Below, one piece after another: positions 6,104 through 13,566 of a stretch of 20,605 bases of DNA. Made by a program: the position numbers and the translations under genes. The stretch's first letter is position 1, and every line of letters starts with the position of its first letter. The stretch lies in assembly GCA_029781465.1 (NCBI GenBank), contig JAKOWQ010000096.1, positions 1 through 20,605 of the forward strand. Direction: 5' to 3'. Origin of the DNA: Pseudomonadota bacterium (GTDB taxonomy: Bacteria > Pseudomonadota > Alphaproteobacteria > Sphingomonadales > Sphingomonadaceae). Under the pieces are notes generated by a model. The model did no database searches, was not told the DNA's origin, and saw only the letters and a list, made by a program, of their open reading frames with translations.

Positions 6104-7266
6104 GGCCTGCCCTTTCGCTGGGGCGCTGCCGGAGCCAGGCCCAGCAGGTCGCGCTTTTCGGCATCGGAAAGGAAGGCCGCCGCCCCGACCTGCGCCCACA
6201 GCCGCTCGCGGTCCTCGGCCAGCGCGGGCACCCGGTCGAGATCGACCGCCAGCACCGCCCCGGCAATCCAGGTCTCGAGCCCCTCGGTCAGCGCGGATAG
6301 GATCTTGCTGGCCAGCGGCAGCAGGGTCAGCCGCCACAGCGCGCGGTTGGCCTCGCGGTAATTGGCATAGGTGGCATCGCCCGGCAGCCCGAGCAGCATC
6401 GGCGGGACGCCGAAGGCCAGCGCGATATCGCGCGCGGCCGCGGCCTTCAGTTCGGCAAAGTCCATGTCGGCCGGGGTCAGGCTCAGCGCCTGCCACTTGA
6501 GCCCGCCTTCGAGCAGCATCGGACGGCCCGCGTTGGCGTGGCCGCCATAGGCTTCGGCCAGCTCGGCCTTGAGCCGCTCGAACTGGTCGGTGCTGAGGCC
6601 GGCGGCGTCGGGCGGATCGTAGACCAGCGCACCGGAGGGCCGGGCGGCGTTTTCCAGCAGGGTGCGGTTCCATTCCGCCGCCGCGTTGTGGGTCGCCACC
6701 GCGCGGTCGGCGGCGGCAAGGCATCCGGCGCCATAGTGATCGTCGGCGGGATGGAACGAGCGGATATGGATCAGATTGGGCGAGGCATCCTCGTCGATGG
6801 CGGGGATGGTCAGGGTGCGATCGCCGACCTTGTAGGCGTAGCCGCTGGGCCAGCCGTCCGTGCCGGCAATCACGCTGACCCGCTCGGGCCGCAGCGCATA
6901 GAGCTCGACAGGCCGTCCCGCCCCGTCCTTGACGATCTGGACATAGGCATTGCCGTGCAGCAGCAACTGGCTGGCCAGCGTTTCGAGCAGCGATTGGCCC
7001 GCGCTGGTCGCGCCGACCAGCCGGGCCAGCACCGGATCGGTGGGAACCAGCGGAGCGCCGCCGATCCCCTCCGCGACCAGCCGCACCGCGCGCTGCGCCA
7101 CCGGATTGTCGAGATAGGCGCGGCGCACGCCCTGGCCGTATTCAAACGGCGCGCGCGGCCCGCCGCCGTCGAACGCGATCCACGGGCTGGCAAAACTGCG
7201 CGCCAGCGGCACGCGCGGACTGGCGCCGCCCTTGAAGGCGGCGGCCAGCGACTGGAACAGGGACAT
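6100..7266 (-). CDS. HK97-family portal protein (GTA gp3-like)
   Basis: A 388-aa protein starting MSLFQSLAAAFKGG at 7266, with an AAAGG site 8 bases upstream. Family signatures in order: the N-terminal helix region with DNPVAQRAVRLVAEGIGGAP, HGNAYVQIVKDGAGRPVELY followed by LRPERVSVI, the DDHYGAGCLAAADRAVATHN clip/stem helix, WNRTLLENAARPSGALVY, and the C-terminal GVPPMLLGLPGDATYANYRE with a following LLPLASKILSALTEGLETW. Twelve copies form the ring through which DNA is packaged and leaves the head. Length agrees with GTA portals (about 390-400). A longer frame starting at 7578 overlaps the terminase gene and has no support. Confidence 0.95.
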   Translation of the reverse strand: MSLFQSLAAAFKGGASPRVPLARSFASPWIAFDGGGPRAPFEYGQGVRRAYLDNPVAQRAVRLVAEGIGGAPLVPTDPVLARLVGATSAGQSLLETLASQLLLHGNAYVQIVKDGAGRPVELYALRPERVSVIAGTDGWPSGYAYKVGDRTLTIPAIDEDASPNLIHIRSFHPADDHYGAGCLAAADRAVATHNAAAEWNRTLLENAARPSGALVYDPPDAAGLSTDQFERLKAELAEAYGGHANAGRPMLLEGGLKWQALSLTPADMDFAELKAAAARDIALAFGVPPMLLGLPGDATYANYREANRALWRLTLLPLASKILSALTEGLETWIAGAVLAVDLDRVPALAEDRERLWAQVGAAAFLSDAEKRDLLGLAPAAPQRKGRP

Positions 7267-7301
7267 GGGAAACCTTTCGGTTGCGGTCTTGGGCGGTGCG
7301 A

Positions 7302-7505
7302 TCAGCGCGCGGCCAGGCAGGCCTGGGCCAGCGCCGCGAGCTGCGTCTGACGGGTGGCGAGGACGATGCCCGAAGCTGCCAGCGCGCTCACCAGCATGGC
7401 CGCCCCGGCAAGGCGGAACGGATTGGCCCGGGCAAAGGCGACGAAGCGGTCTGCCTGGGCAACGGCCTTGGCGGCGAGTGTTTCGATCAGGGTCATCAGG
7501 ATCAT
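7302..7505 (-). CDS. 67-aa single-pass membrane protein between terminase and portal
   Basis: A small protein, MILMTLIETLAAKAVAQADR at the N-terminus, with one hydrophobic segment at about 33-50 (LAGAAMLVSALAASGIVLA) flanked by Arg residues, and a short Gln/Ala/Leu tail. The ATG at 7505 overlaps the terminase stop as ATGA, which argues that it is a real, coupled gene; a second ATG at 7496 is possible. No family is recognised. With the DUF6127 gene it makes two small membrane proteins bracketing the portal gene. Membrane attachment during packaging, or a holin-like role, are speculative options; there is no lysis-gene signature. Confidence 0.6.
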   Translation of the reverse strand: MILMTLIETLAAKAVAQADRFVAFARANPFRLAGAAMLVSALAASGIVLATRQTQLAALAQACLAAR

Positions 7506-8836
7506 CCCGTGGCAAGCCGCACGCGCGGCGGCGCGGCGGGGTTGAGGCACAGTTCGTGCAGGGCCCAGACCAGCGCATCGGCGCGGTCGGGGGAGCGGCC
7601 CGGTCCCTGATAGGGTCCGGCGGCGATCATTCCGCACAGCTGGTCTTCCAGCTGCGGGAACTGCCCGGCGTGGCGCACCCGGCCCGCTTCGTAGAGCGCG
7701 GCGACCGGTTCGGCGCGGGCCGTCTTGGCGCGGCGGGCGTGGACCAGCCGCAGCGGCAGCGAAATCTCCGCCGCGCGCAGAACGGTAGCGACCATGTCTC
7801 CGCCCTGGTTGGCTTCGGCCACCACCCGGTCTGCATTCCAGGCTTGCGCGGCGCGGGCGACGGCGCGGGCCCAGCGTTCGGGGCTGGGCTTCTCGATCGA
7901 GCAATCGGCCAGCACCCGGGCCACCCCGTCCTCGCCCAGCGCGCAAACCACGATTCCGCAGGCATCGCCGCCGGCCGAGGCGGGCGGATCGACCCCCACC
8001 ACCACCCGCACCGCCGGGCTGGAGACGGCCGGTTCCCGGCACGCCTCCAGCAGGGCGCGGGTCCACAGCGCGCCTTCGATATCCTCGAGCAGTTCGCCAT
8101 CAAGCTCCTGCCTGCCCAGCGTCGACCTGCCGAATTCGCGCTTCATCGCGGCGATGAAGCGTGGCGGCAGGTTGGCGCGGTTGGCCTCGGTTTGGCCGCG
8201 CGTAACCACGGCATCGCCATGATCGAGCAGGCGCCGCAGCAGCGGCACCGCACGGGGCGTGGTAGTGGCTGCGATCCGGGGATCCTCGCCCAGCCGCAGG
8301 CCGAGCAGCAGGTTGTCCCAGGCGGCTAAGGCCTTGCCCCCGGCATTGTCCCATTTGGCCACCTCGTCGCACCAGGCGTGGCTGTGCTGGGGTCCGCGCA
8401 AGCTCTCCGGCTCTCCGGCCGAATAGAGCGTGGCACGCGCGCCGCCCGGCCAGAGCAATTGTCGCTTCGAAGGCTCGTAACGGGGCCGGCGCCCGCGCGG
8501 GGCGACAGCCAGAAGCCCGCTCTCCCCCTCGACCATCACCGCGCGCGCCTCGCTCAGCGATGCGCCAACCAGCGCGATCCGCGCCGAGGGGTCGCTTTCG
8601 GCCAGCGCGCGGACCCATTCGGCCCCGGCGCGGGTCTTGCCGAACCCGCGCCCGGCGAGGATCAGCCAGATCAGCCAGTCGCCCCCGGGCGGCAGCTGCC
8701 CCTTGTGTGCCCACAGCCGCCAGTGGCTGGCGAGGGCCTGCTTCTCGCGCTCGCCCATCCGTTCCAGCAGCGCGCGGCATTCCTGGCGCGGCAGGCCCAG
8801 AAGATAGGCGGCGCGGCTGTCAGCCCGCTTGCTCAT
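7502..8836 (-). CDS. Terminase large subunit (GTA gp2-like)
   Basis: A 444-aa DNA-packaging motor protein. The ATPase half has the Walker A motif GRGFGKT at 62-68 followed by RAGAEWVRALAE, and a Walker B-type segment SHAWCDEVAKWDN. The nuclease half has VVVGVDPPASAGGDACGIVV (first catalytic Asp), RVVAEANQGGDMVATVL and the C-terminal DRADALVWALHEL, the usual acidic clusters of terminase nucleases. In GTAs the motor packages about a headful of host DNA rather than its own genome. I chose the ATG at 8836 because homologues begin close to MSKRADSRAAYLLGL; this overlaps the upstream gene by 17 bases. In-frame ATGs at 8869, 8854 and 8845 are possible alternatives. Confidence 0.94.
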   Translation of the reverse strand: MSKRADSRAAYLLGLPRQECRALLERMGEREKQALASHWRLWAHKGQLPPGGDWLIWLILAGRGFGKTRAGAEWVRALAESDPSARIALVGASLSEARAVMVEGESGLLAVAPRGRRPRYEPSKRQLLWPGGARATLYSAGEPESLRGPQHSHAWCDEVAKWDNAGGKALAAWDNLLLGLRLGEDPRIAATTTPRAVPLLRRLLDHGDAVVTRGQTEANRANLPPRFIAAMKREFGRSTLGRQELDGELLEDIEGALWTRALLEACREPAVSSPAVRVVVGVDPPASAGGDACGIVVCALGEDGVARVLADCSIEKPSPERWARAVARAAQAWNADRVVAEANQGGDMVATVLRAAEISLPLRLVHARRAKTARAEPVAALYEAGRVRHAGQFPQLEDQLCGMIAAGPYQGPGRSPDRADALVWALHELCLNPAAPPRVRLATG

Positions 8837-9350
8837 CGGCGGCATCCGGCTCATCGGCGAGAGCGGCATTGGCGGCGGCGCGCTGACGCATCTCGTCGAT
8901 CATCGCGTCAATCGAATCGAGTACTTCCTGCTCGCTGCGCTCGTCAGTCTGGGCGCGGCGATGAGCCACGCTCTGGCGGTGGAGCGTCAGCAGGCGGATC
9001 GCGTTGGCGACGTCCATCTTGGTCTCGGCACTGGGATTGCGCAGGTAGCCGAGCAATTCCATCTCGAGGTTTTCGTATCCATCGACCAGCGCCGCCTGCC
9101 ATTTGGCGGCGAATTCGGGATCGCTGCGACGGGTGCGGTAAGCCCGGCTGGGCGAAACATTGGCCTCGCGCGCGGCGGCGGTGATGTTCGATGTGGCAAC
9201 CAGATGATCGAGAAAGCGGGTGCGCCAGTGCCGGTCGCCGGGATTGTCACCCTCCTCGCGCATCTGCCGGGTGGCCTTGACTGCGGGCGGTCGCTTGTCG
9301 GCCTTGCGGGCACGCGCGGATGTGTTCGGCTCCTTGGGGGCCGTGGTCAT
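8820..9350 (-). CDS. Small terminase-like DNA-binding protein (GTA gp1-like)
   Basis: A 176-aa protein (start ATG 9350) with an AGGAG site 7 bases upstream, which selects this start over upstream in-frame ATGs at 9356 and 9437. The N-terminal 35 residues are basic and Pro/Ala-rich. Residues about 50-80 read as a helix-turn-helix: TSNITAAAREANVSPSRAYR, followed by FAAKWQAALVDGYENLEMEL. This HTH-plus-FAAAW-like pattern is common in small terminase and GTA gp1 proteins, which recruit DNA to the large subunit. The C-terminal third is acidic and helical. It is the first gene of the cluster, and the AT-rich region upstream probably holds its promoter. Confidence 0.8.
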   Translation of the reverse strand: MTTAPKEPNTSARARKADKRPPAVKATRQMREEGDNPGDRHWRTRFLDHLVATSNITAAAREANVSPSRAYRTRRSDPEFAAKWQAALVDGYENLEMELLGYLRNPSAETKMDVANAIRLLTLHRQSVAHRRAQTDERSEQEVLDSIDAMIDEMRQRAAANAALADEPDAADEQAG

Positions 9351-9424
9351 GGGCATGCTCCTGGTGGCTGGGATGCGAAGCGGCCCGCCTCCCGGCGGGG
9401 CGAATCGGTCTATCGCGATGTTCC

Positions 9425-9480
9425 GTATTTGTGCCATAATAGCGTGACGATGTCAAGATAAAATAACCGATATGGTTCAT
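9425..9480. promoter_or_regulatory. AT-rich divergent control region between GTA cluster and yqaA-like gene
   Basis: The only clearly AT-rich stretch of the window. On the minus strand, TTGACA (9456-9451) matches a -35 box perfectly, but the best -10-like TATTAT (9441-9436) is only 9 bases away, and no good -10 lies at 16-18. On the plus strand TAAAAT (9459-9464) resembles a -10 without a clear -35. AACC-GATAT-GGTT (9465-9477) is a short palindrome that could bind a regulator. A control region is likely; exact promoters are not resolved. Confidence 0.4.
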
Positions 9481-9549
9481 GTAGACCGGACTTGTCGCCA
9501 CCCGGCGCTACGGCTAGGCAGGCGCAGACCGCTCCGCGAAAGGATCCCG

Positions 9550-10188
9550 ATGCTGCGCCGCCTCTATGACTGGACCATGGCCAAGGCGGCGGACACCCGC
9601 GCCGAATGGTGGCTGGCGGCCTTCGCCTTTGTCGAGGCCAGCTTCTTTCCGATCCCGCCGCATCCGCTGCTGGGGCTGATGTGCCTGGCCGAACCGAAAA
9701 AGGCGGTGCGCTTTGCCGCGATCGCCACGCTGGCCTCGGTGACGGGCGGGATGCTGGGCTATGCCATCGGCCATTTTGTCCATGACAGCGTGGGCACCCA
9801 GCTGCTCGCGGCGCTGGGGCTTTCGGAAAGCTTCCCCCGCGCGGCCTGCTACCTGCGCGAATACGGGGCCGAGATCATCATGATCAAGGGCGCTACCCCG
9901 ATCCCGTTCAAGCTGCTGACGATCACCGCCGGGTTCATCGCCATGCCGCTGGGCACCTTCCTGGCCGCCAGCCTGGTCAGCCGGGCAATCAGCTTCATGA
10001 TCGTGGGCGTGCTGTTTCGCCTGTTCGGAGCGCCGATCAAGGCCTTCATCGACAAGTACCTGGCGCTCGCCACGGCACTCTTCGCGGCGATCGTGGTTGC
10101 CGGTTTTGTCGCGGCGGTGATGCTCAGCGGCGGGGCCGAAAAGACCAACGCCAAGTGCGAGGCGGCTGCCGCGGTGGCCACATCGTGA
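9550..10188 (+). CDS. YqaA/DedA-type (VTT domain) membrane protein
   Basis: A 212-aa integral inner-membrane protein of the YqaA branch of the DedA/SNARE-associated (VTT) superfamily. It starts MLRRLYDWTMAKA at ATG 9550, with AAAGGA 5 bases upstream. The re-entrant-loop signature is visible: EASFFPIPPHPLL at 29-41, GGMLGYAIGH near 66-75, and the strongly conserved stretch GATPIPFKLLTITAGF at 114-129, followed by the SRAISF motif with the conserved Arg at 145. Hydrophobic segments lie at about 22-45, 54-75, 105-130, 138-160 and 172-192. DedA-family proteins are linked to lipid flipping and membrane homeostasis; the substrate of this branch is unknown. Its stop overlaps the next gene's GTG. Confidence 0.85.
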   Translation: MLRRLYDWTMAKAADTRAEWWLAAFAFVEASFFPIPPHPLLGLMCLAEPKKAVRFAAIATLASVTGGMLGYAIGHFVHDSVGTQLLAALGLSESFPRAACYLREYGAEIIMIKGATPIPFKLLTITAGFIAMPLGTFLAASLVSRAISFMIVGVLFRLFGAPIKAFIDKYLALATALFAAIVVAGFVAAVMLSGGAEKTNAKCEAAAAVATS

Positions 10189-10826
10189 GCGCGCGGATCA
10201 GGCTTTATCACTGCCGCGATTCCCGCTCGTTCCGGGTGCTGTGGGCGCTCGAGGAAATGGGCCTGCCCTACGCGCTGGAACTGATGCCGTTTCCCCCCCG
10301 CGCGCGCCGCGAGGGATACCGCGCGATCAACCCGCTCGGCACCGTTCCCGCCTGCCTGATCGATGGCCAGCTGATGACCGAAAGCGCGGCGATCCCGCAC
10401 GTTCTGGCCACCCGCTTCGGTCCTTCCGATTTGGCCGTAGCCCCGCACGAGCCGGGCTATATGGCCTATATGAACTTCCTCTTCATGGGCGAGGCGACAC
10501 TGACTTTCCCGCAGACCATCCACCTGCGCTACACCCGCTTCGAACCGCCCGAGCGCCGCCTGGCGCAGGCGGCCGAGGACTATGCCCAGTGGTTCGGATC
10601 GCGCTTGCGCAACGCCGAGACCCTGCTTGAAGGGGACCATGCCTGCGCCGGGCGCTTCACCATGGCCGACATCTCGCTGGGCTATGCGGTGATGCTGGCG
10701 CTGTCGATCGGGCTGGAGGAACAGGTGACGCCGGGGATGCGGGCCTATTTCGAGCGGCTTTCGCGGCGCGAGGGATTCGGGCGGGCAATGGCGGCGCAGG
10801 CCGGGGGCGAGCCGCTTCCGGTCTGA
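10185..10826 (+). CDS. Glutathione S-transferase family protein
   Basis: A 213-aa cytosolic two-domain GST. The thioredoxin-like domain (1-75) has RLYHCRDSRSFRVLWALEE at 6-24, with the Ser-Arg-Ser site typical of bacterial GSTs, the cis-Pro in GTVPACLIDG (P55), and ESAAI (66-70), which binds the glutamyl part of glutathione. The all-helical C-terminal domain includes AGRFTMADISLGYAVMLA, the N-capping box motif of GSTs. The GTG start at 10185 overlaps the upstream stop (GTGA), so the two genes are translationally coupled; an in-frame GTG at 10155 is less likely. The substrate cannot be told from sequence. Confidence 0.88.
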   Translation: MSARIRLYHCRDSRSFRVLWALEEMGLPYALELMPFPPRARREGYRAINPLGTVPACLIDGQLMTESAAIPHVLATRFGPSDLAVAPHEPGYMAYMNFLFMGEATLTFPQTIHLRYTRFEPPERRLAQAAEDYAQWFGSRLRNAETLLEGDHACAGRFTMADISLGYAVMLALSIGLEEQVTPGMRAYFERLSRREGFGRAMAAQAGGEPLPV

Positions 10827-10841
10827 AAGGCGGTCAAGGCA

Positions 10842-11960
10842 ATGGGGGCAGCGATGGACCAAAGGGCAGGGCCGGAAACGACCGCCACCGGCAAGCAGCA
10901 CTTCGCGGTGCTCGATGGACTGCGCGGCACCGCCGCCCTGCTGGTGGTGATCTTCCACGTCCAGGGAATCACCGTGGTGTTCGAGGGGTCGAAAGTCCTG
11001 CTGCATCACGCGCCCCTGGCGGTCGATTTCTTCTTCATGCTGTCCGGGTTCGTGATCGGCTATGCCTATGACGATCGCTGGGCGCGGATGAGCCTGCGGC
11101 AATTCCTGGCCCTGCGGCTGGTGCGGCTGCATCCCTTGCTGGTGCTGGGAATGGTGCTGGGGCTGGCAAGCTATCTGCTCGATCCCTTTGCCGGATCGTT
11201 GCAGCAGGTGCCCGCGGGGCGGCTTTTTGCGGTCTTCGCTCTGGGGTTGCTGGCCCTGCCGAGCATGACCTTGCCCAACCGCTGGACCGATACCCATCCG
11301 CTCAACGGCCCGGCCTGGACGCTGTTTCAGGAATACCTCGGCAATCTCGCCTACGCGCTGGTGCTGCGCAAACTGGAAACGCGGCGGCTGGCCATTCTGG
11401 CCGCCGGAGCCGGGCTGCTGGAGGTGGTGCTGGCGACCAGGGCGGGCACGCTCGATCTGGGTTCCTATTGGGAGACCTTTCCCATGGCGGTGGTACGGCT
11501 GCTCTTTCCCTTCACCGCCGGGCTGCTGCTGTTCCGGCTCCAGCCGCGCCTGCCCCGCTTTCGCGCCGGCTTCGTGCCGCTGAGCCTGGCGCTGGCTGCG
11601 GTGTTCCTGCTGCCGATCATGCCCGAGCTGGGCGGGGTGAAGCTCAACGGATTGTTCGAGGCGCTGTGTGTCGTGGTGCTGTTCCCGCTGGTGGTGATCG
11701 CCGGAGCACACAGCGGACCGCAAGGCCGGAGCTCCGCGCTTGTCCGGTTGGCCGGGCGGCTATCCTACCCGCTCTACATCACCCATTTTCCGTTCCTCTA
11801 TGTCTACATGAACTACGTGTTGGTGACCAAGCCTTCGCCCCAGGCGATCGCGCTTGCCGGAATCGGTGCGGTGGCGATGACGCTGGTGGTAGCCTGGCTG
11901 GCGTTGCGGCTGTGGGACGGGCCGACAAGGGCCTGGCTGCGGCGCAGGCTTGCTGTCTAG
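10842..11960 (+). CDS. Integral-membrane acyltransferase-3 (OafA/YrhL-like)
   Basis: A 372-aa multi-pass protein of the acyltransferase-3 family, which O-acylates sugars, polysaccharides or other extracytoplasmic substrates. The signature LDGLRGTAALLVVIFHV (24-40) carries the essential His (39); DFFFMLSGFVIGYAY lies at 62-76 and RLVRLHPLLVLG at 92-103. About ten hydrophobic segments follow to the end, and the last loop has YPLYITHFPFLYVYM, another family mark. The start is uncertain between ATG 10842 and ATG 10854 (which has a GGGGG site). Its TAG stop falls in the first four bases of a 55-bp palindrome. It starts 15 bases after the GST gene. A role on surface glycans or glycosphingolipids is only a guess. 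Confidence 0.9.
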   Translation: MGAAMDQRAGPETTATGKQHFAVLDGLRGTAALLVVIFHVQGITVVFEGSKVLLHHAPLAVDFFFMLSGFVIGYAYDDRWARMSLRQFLALRLVRLHPLLVLGMVLGLASYLLDPFAGSLQQVPAGRLFAVFALGLLALPSMTLPNRWTDTHPLNGPAWTLFQEYLGNLAYALVLRKLETRRLAILAAGAGLLEVVLATRAGTLDLGSYWETFPMAVVRLLFPFTAGLLLFRLQPRLPRFRAGFVPLSLALAAVFLLPIMPELGGVKLNGLFEALCVVVLFPLVVIAGAHSGPQGRSSALVRLAGRLSYPLYITHFPFLYVYMNYVLVTKPSPQAIALAGIGAVAMTLVVAWLALRLWDGPTRAWLRRRLAV

Positions 11961-12011
11961 AGCGGTATCCACCCAATCATGGTGAACCAGAATGGGTGGA
12001 AACCGCTCTAG
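11957..12011. repeat. 55-bp palindromic element holding both convergent stop codons
   Basis: CTAGAGCGGTATCCACCCA (11957-11975) pairs with TGGGTGGAAACCGCTCTAG (11993-12011), 18 of 19 positions matching, around a 17-base centre that contains the further near-palindrome TGGTGAACCA. The outer CTAG at each end provides TAG to the plus-strand acyltransferase (11958-11960) and to the minus-strand SGNH hydrolase (12010-12008). It can fold as a bidirectional terminator. Its perfect ends and small size also fit a dispersed palindromic repeat; only one copy is in this window. Confidence 0.75.
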
Positions 12012-12802
12012 CGCCTGTCCTCGGGCGGACCGGCCAGCGCCTCGGCCTCATCCAGCGCGCGCCGCGCGATTGGCTCCATCACCGCATAGCCCGCCGCATT
12101 GGGGTGAACCCCGTCGCCGCTGTAGGCTGCGGGCAGCTCACCCTCCGGGCCGGCCAGCGCCGAATAGTAGTCGGCGTAGATCAGGCCGTTGTCGGCCGCG
12201 AACTGGCGCAACCAGCCATTCAGCGCGGCGATCTGCCGGGCCGGTTGCAGGCCGGGCGACCAGTTGAAATGATCGGCCGGCAGGATCGAGCCGATGATGA
12301 CCGTGATCCCGTTGGCCTTGGCCAGGGTTACCATCGCGCGGATATTGGCGCGGAACTGATCGGCACTGTTGGGTCCGGTATTTCCGGCCAGATCGTTGGT
12401 TCCGCCCATGATGTGTACCACGCGCGGGTGCAGCGCGAGCACGTCGGGCGAAAAGCGCACCAGCAATTGCGGGGTGGTCTGGCCGCTGATCCCGCGATCG
12501 AGCACTTCCGCGCCGAACAGATCCGGCGCCTTGCCCTTCCAGCCTTCGGTGATCGAATCCCCGATGAACACCGCGCGCACCGGCCGGGCCGGATCGAGCG
12601 CACGGTTTTCGGCGGCATAGCGGCACAGAAAGGCCCAGTCATACTGCCTGACATAGGGCGAGGCGAACCACAGCCCGGTGACATCGGGGCAGGGCTGGTC
12701 GATCATCCCCTTGCTGGGCGGCTCGGGCTGGGGCGTGTCAGCGAGTGCCGGGGTGGCGACCAGCAGCGCCACGGCAGACAAGGTCGCGAAGGCGGGTTTC
12801 AT
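12008..12802 (-). CDS. Exported SGNH/GDSL hydrolase (paralogue A)
   Basis: A 264-aa secreted esterase-fold protein. The N-terminus, MKPAFATLSAVALLVATPAL plus A, is a clear signal peptide cleaved near residue 21. SGNH blocks are complete: GDSITEG at 81-87 with nucleophile Ser83, the block II Gly region GISGQTT at 104-110, GGTND at 133-137 with Asn136, and DGVHP at 230-234 with Asp and His. The ATG at 12802 has AAGGAG 7 bases upstream. It follows the SDR gene by 2 bases and is the last gene of the acyl carrier protein / palmitoyltransferase operon. It is clearly homologous to the other SGNH gene of the operon. A periplasmic deacylase or acyl-transfer role on lipid or glycan is inferred from context, not shown. 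Confidence 0.88.
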   Translation of the reverse strand: MKPAFATLSAVALLVATPALADTPQPEPPSKGMIDQPCPDVTGLWFASPYVRQYDWAFLCRYAAENRALDPARPVRAVFIGDSITEGWKGKAPDLFGAEVLDRGISGQTTPQLLVRFSPDVLALHPRVVHIMGGTNDLAGNTGPNSADQFRANIRAMVTLAKANGITVIIGSILPADHFNWSPGLQPARQIAALNGWLRQFAADNGLIYADYYSALAGPEGELPAAYSGDGVHPNAAGYAVMEPIARRALDEAEALAGPPEDRR

Positions 12803-12804
12803 CG

Positions 12805-13566
12805 TCAGGCTCCTTGAACCGGCACGGTGTAGTTCAGCCCCAGCCGTCCGCCATCGGGATAGATCGTCTGCCCGGTGACATAGGAGCTTTCGGCGGAGGC
12901 CAGGAACACCGCGATCGCCGCCACTTCTTCCGGTTCGCCGCAGCGGCCCAGCGGGGTGCGGCTGAGGATCTTCTCCTCGGCGGCGCGGTCGTTCATGATC
13001 CCGGCGAGCATCTCGGTCATGATCGAGCCGGGTCCGATCGCGTTGACCCGGATGCCTTTGGGGGCAAGTGCCAATGCGGTTACATTGGTCAGCTGTTTCA
13101 TCGCCCCTTTGGATATCGCGTAGGGAATCTGGTTGGGGATCGCCAGCACCGCGTTGACCGAGCTCATGTTGATCACCGCGCTGCCCGGCCCCATCAGCCG
13201 CGCCGCGGCCTGGGTAGCCCACAGCGCCGATTTGAGATTGGTGGCGAAGACCCGGTCGAAATCTTCCTCGCCAAGCGCATCGAGCTCGGCGGCGTGGGTG
13301 ATTCCGGCATTGTTGACCAGCAGATCAAGCCCGCCCCATTTGGCCGCGACCCGTGCGAACAGGCGCTCAATCTCGGCCTTGCGCGATACGTCGAGCGTCA
13401 GCGCTTCGGCGCCAAGGTCCGCCGCGGCTTGCTCCACCGCGGCCGTGTCGATGTCGGCGAGCAGCAGGTCGGCGCCTTCGGCGGCGAAGGCCCCGGCGAT
13501 GGCCCGGCCGATCCCGCGCGCCGCCCCGGTGACGATCGCCCGCTTGCCTGCAAGTCTCTGGCTCAT
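12805..13566 (-). CDS. Classical short-chain dehydrogenase/reductase
   Basis: A 253-aa cytosolic oxidoreductase with a complete SDR layout: TGAARGIG at 13-20, acidic residues after the second strand (ADID, 37-40) that favour NAD over NADP, NNAG at 85-88, and the catalytic set Ser136, Tyr149, Lys153 (YAISK). The C-terminus, DGGRLGLNYTVPVQGA, resembles the group often labelled FabG-like or glucose 1-dehydrogenase. Its ATG overlaps the stop of the upstream SGNH gene (ATGA). Placed in the palmitoyltransferase operon between two SGNH genes, it could reduce a long-chain base or other lipid carbonyl, but the family is too broad to name the substrate. Confidence 0.88.
   Translation of the reverse strand: MSQRLAGKRAIVTGAARGIGRAIAGAFAAEGADLLLADIDTAAVEQAAADLGAEALTLDVSRKAEIERLFARVAAKWGGLDLLVNNAGITHAAELDALGEEDFDRVFATNLKSALWATQAAARLMGPGSAVINMSSVNAVLAIPNQIPYAISKGAMKQLTNVTALALAPKGIRVNAIGPGSIMTEMLAGIMNDRAAEEKILSRTPLGRCGEPEEVAAIAVFLASAESSYVTGQTIYPDGGRLGLNYTVPVQGA

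Noticed and set aside
1..9480. An intact active prophage
   Set aside because: No integrase, attachment-site repeat, repressor, replication or lysis gene is visible, and the tape measure is GTA-short. The left side is cut off, so this is a judgement, not proof.
9400..9549. A CtrA binding site (TTAA-N7-TTAA) before the GTA cluster, suggested by CtrA control of GTAs and the nearby divK
   Set aside because: No TTAA occurs in this interval on either strand, so direct CtrA control is not supported here.
9849..11723. A 624-codon minus-strand open frame
   Set aside because: It opposes the yqaA-like, GST and acyltransferase genes, all with clear motifs; its Gln/His/Arg-rich translation is typical of reverse-frame GC-rich sequence.
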